Made by a program: the position numbers and the translations under genes
Shown: piece by piece, positions 5,522-5,895 of the stretch
Layout of the letters: every line of letters starts with the position of its first letter
Numbering within the stretch: position 1 is the first letter of the stretch
Notes under the pieces: generated by a model
The model's database searches: none
Told to the model about the DNA's origin: nothing
Seen by the model: only the letters and a program-made list of their open reading frames with translations
Source of the DNA: an uncultured Ruminococcus sp.
Lineage (GTDB): Bacteria; Bacillota; Clostridia; Oscillospirales; Acutalibacteraceae
Assembly (NCBI GenBank): GCA_902766305.1
Contig: CACXDE010000248.1
Coordinates: forward strand, 1-5,895
Length of the DNA: 5,895 nucleotides
Direction: 5' to 3'

Positions 5522-5575
5522 ATGAAAAAATATGGACTTAAATATGTACTTAACTTTATCGGAGGGCATTTATGA
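5522..5575 (+). CDS. Possible leader peptide overlapping the pflB start
   Basis: An ATG at 5522 opens a 17-codon frame, MKKYGLKYVLNFIGGHL, whose TGA (5573-5575) overlaps the first pflB ATG in an ATGA junction. Such overlaps often mean coupled translation. The pflB ribosome binding site lies inside its last codons. Against it, there is no clear ribosome binding site before 5522, the frame is short, and AT-rich DNA gives such frames by chance. The residues YGLK and YVLN come from the tandem DNA repeat. It does not look like a classic amino-acid attenuator. Confidence 0.22.
   Translation: MKKYGLKYVLNFIGGHL
5530..5553 (+). repeat. 12-bp tandem repeat in the pflB leader
   Basis: ATATGGACTTAA (5530-5541) is followed at once by ATATGTACTTAA (5542-5553), with one difference in 12 bases. 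The pair ends 7 bases before the ribosome binding site of pflB, inside the predicted untranslated leader. It could be a recent slippage duplication or a paired binding site in DNA or RNA. Confidence 0.8.
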
Positions 5576-5895
5576 TGGAAAATAAAAATTCAGAAGCATG
5601 GGAAGGATTTGAAGGAAGAATCTGGAAGGAAGAAATAAACACCAGAGATTTTATTCAGAAAAACTATCATCCGTATGACGGCGATGAATCATTTCTTGAA
5701 GGACCTACTGACGCAACAAATACTCTCTGGTCAAAGGTACAGCAACTCCAGAAGGAAGAAAGAGCCAAGGGCGGAGTACTTGATATGGAAACTAAGATCG
5801 TGTCAGGTCTTACAGCTTACGGTGCAGGATATATTGATGACGAGTGCAGAGAGATGGAAAAGATTGTCGGCTTGCAGACAGATAAACCGCTGAAA
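5572..5895 (+). CDS. pflB: Pyruvate formate-lyase (formate C-acetyltransferase), N-terminal part
   Basis: The enzyme is a glycyl-radical protein that converts pyruvate and CoA to acetyl-CoA and formate in anaerobic cytoplasm. Only the first 108 codons are present, and the frame runs off the window with no stop. The full family length is about 740-760 residues. Identity to known PFL is obvious from AWEGFEGRIW (9-18), RDFIQKNYHPYDGDESFLEG (25-44), TNTLWSKV (49-56) and MEKIVGLQTDKPLK (95-108), which line up with the start of E. coli PFL. The catalytic cysteine pair and the radical glycine lie beyond the edge and cannot be checked. GGAGGG at 5561-5566 serves two adjacent in-frame ATGs (5572 and 5575). 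The first has the better spacing. Only 1 of 6 isoleucines is AUA, in keeping with high expression. A PFL-activating enzyme gene may follow outside the window. Confidence 0.97.
   Translation, partial: MMENKNSEAWEGFEGRIWKEEINTRDFIQKNYHPYDGDESFLEGPTDATNTLWSKVQQLQKEERAKGGVLDMETKIVSGLTAYGAGYIDDECREMEKIVGLQTDKPLK

Larger units (their letters stand above)
5269..5571 (+). other. AT-rich intergenic region and pflB leader
   Basis: This stretch has no standard-length gene on either strand. It holds two promoter candidates, a short inverted repeat (5308-5327), a Rex-like half site (5419-5425), three recurrences of a TTWAATATG-like motif ending at 5370, 5460 and 5546, a tandem 12-bp repeat, and a possible 17-codon leader frame that overlaps the pflB start. 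The length and content suggest that pflB is regulated here, which would suit an oxygen-sensitive fermentation enzyme. No recognisable riboswitch or strong attenuator hairpin is visible. Confidence 0.6.

Noticed and set aside
5511..5527. TGTGA-N6-CCATGA as a Crp/Fnr-type site
   Set aside because: Only the left half matches; the right half lacks TCACA or ATCAA, and the position is downstream of the best promoter.
5675..5893. 72-codon forward frame in another frame of pflB
   Set aside because: The pflB frame from 5572 is unmistakable and stays open to the window end.

Overview
The window looks like a piece of a low-to-medium GC Firmicute chromosome. I would place it in the Clostridia, most likely a fermentative Ruminococcaceae member such as Ruminococcus. 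The reasons are strong AGGAGG-type ribosome binding sites, a bacterial V-type ATPase operon in the Enterococcus hirae ntp order, an S20 protein of Firmicute type, and a pyruvate formate-lyase gene. The genus is an inference from sequence style, not a search result. All recognised genes are on the + strand.

Bases 92-4841 hold six tightly packed V/A-type ATPase genes: the peripheral-stalk coiled coil (ntpF, also called G/H), the membrane stator I (ntpI), the proteolipid ring subunit K (ntpK), the peripheral stalk E (ntpE), the ring-to-rotor adaptor C/d (ntpC) and the regulatory central-stalk subunit F (ntpG). They encode the membrane sector, the stators and part of the rotor. The order matches E. 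hirae ntpF-I-K-E-C-G, but the genes that should follow (A, B and D: catalytic head and central axle) are not here. After the last subunit comes a weak hairpin and T-rich stretch that overlaps a candidate promoter, and then rpsT. Subunit K keeps every known Na+ ligand of the E. hirae ring, so the enzyme is predicted to move Na+.

Bases 4950-5210 encode ribosomal protein S20, followed by a clear intrinsic terminator at 5234-5268. Bases 5269-5571 are AT-rich and non-coding apart from a possible 17-codon leader. They hold two well-spaced sigma-A-type promoter candidates, a weak Rex-like half site, a small inverted repeat and a 12-bp tandem repeat just before the next ribosome binding site. From 5572 to the window edge runs the N-terminal part of pflB, which makes formate and acetyl-CoA from pyruvate during anaerobic growth.

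The window therefore joins an ion-motive energy module, a translation gene and a fermentation gene. I see no mobile element, CRISPR array, tRNA, rRNA or defence system, and nothing that amounts to a new biological system. The points worth a second look are the missing A/B/D genes, the Na+ signature, and the pflB leader.
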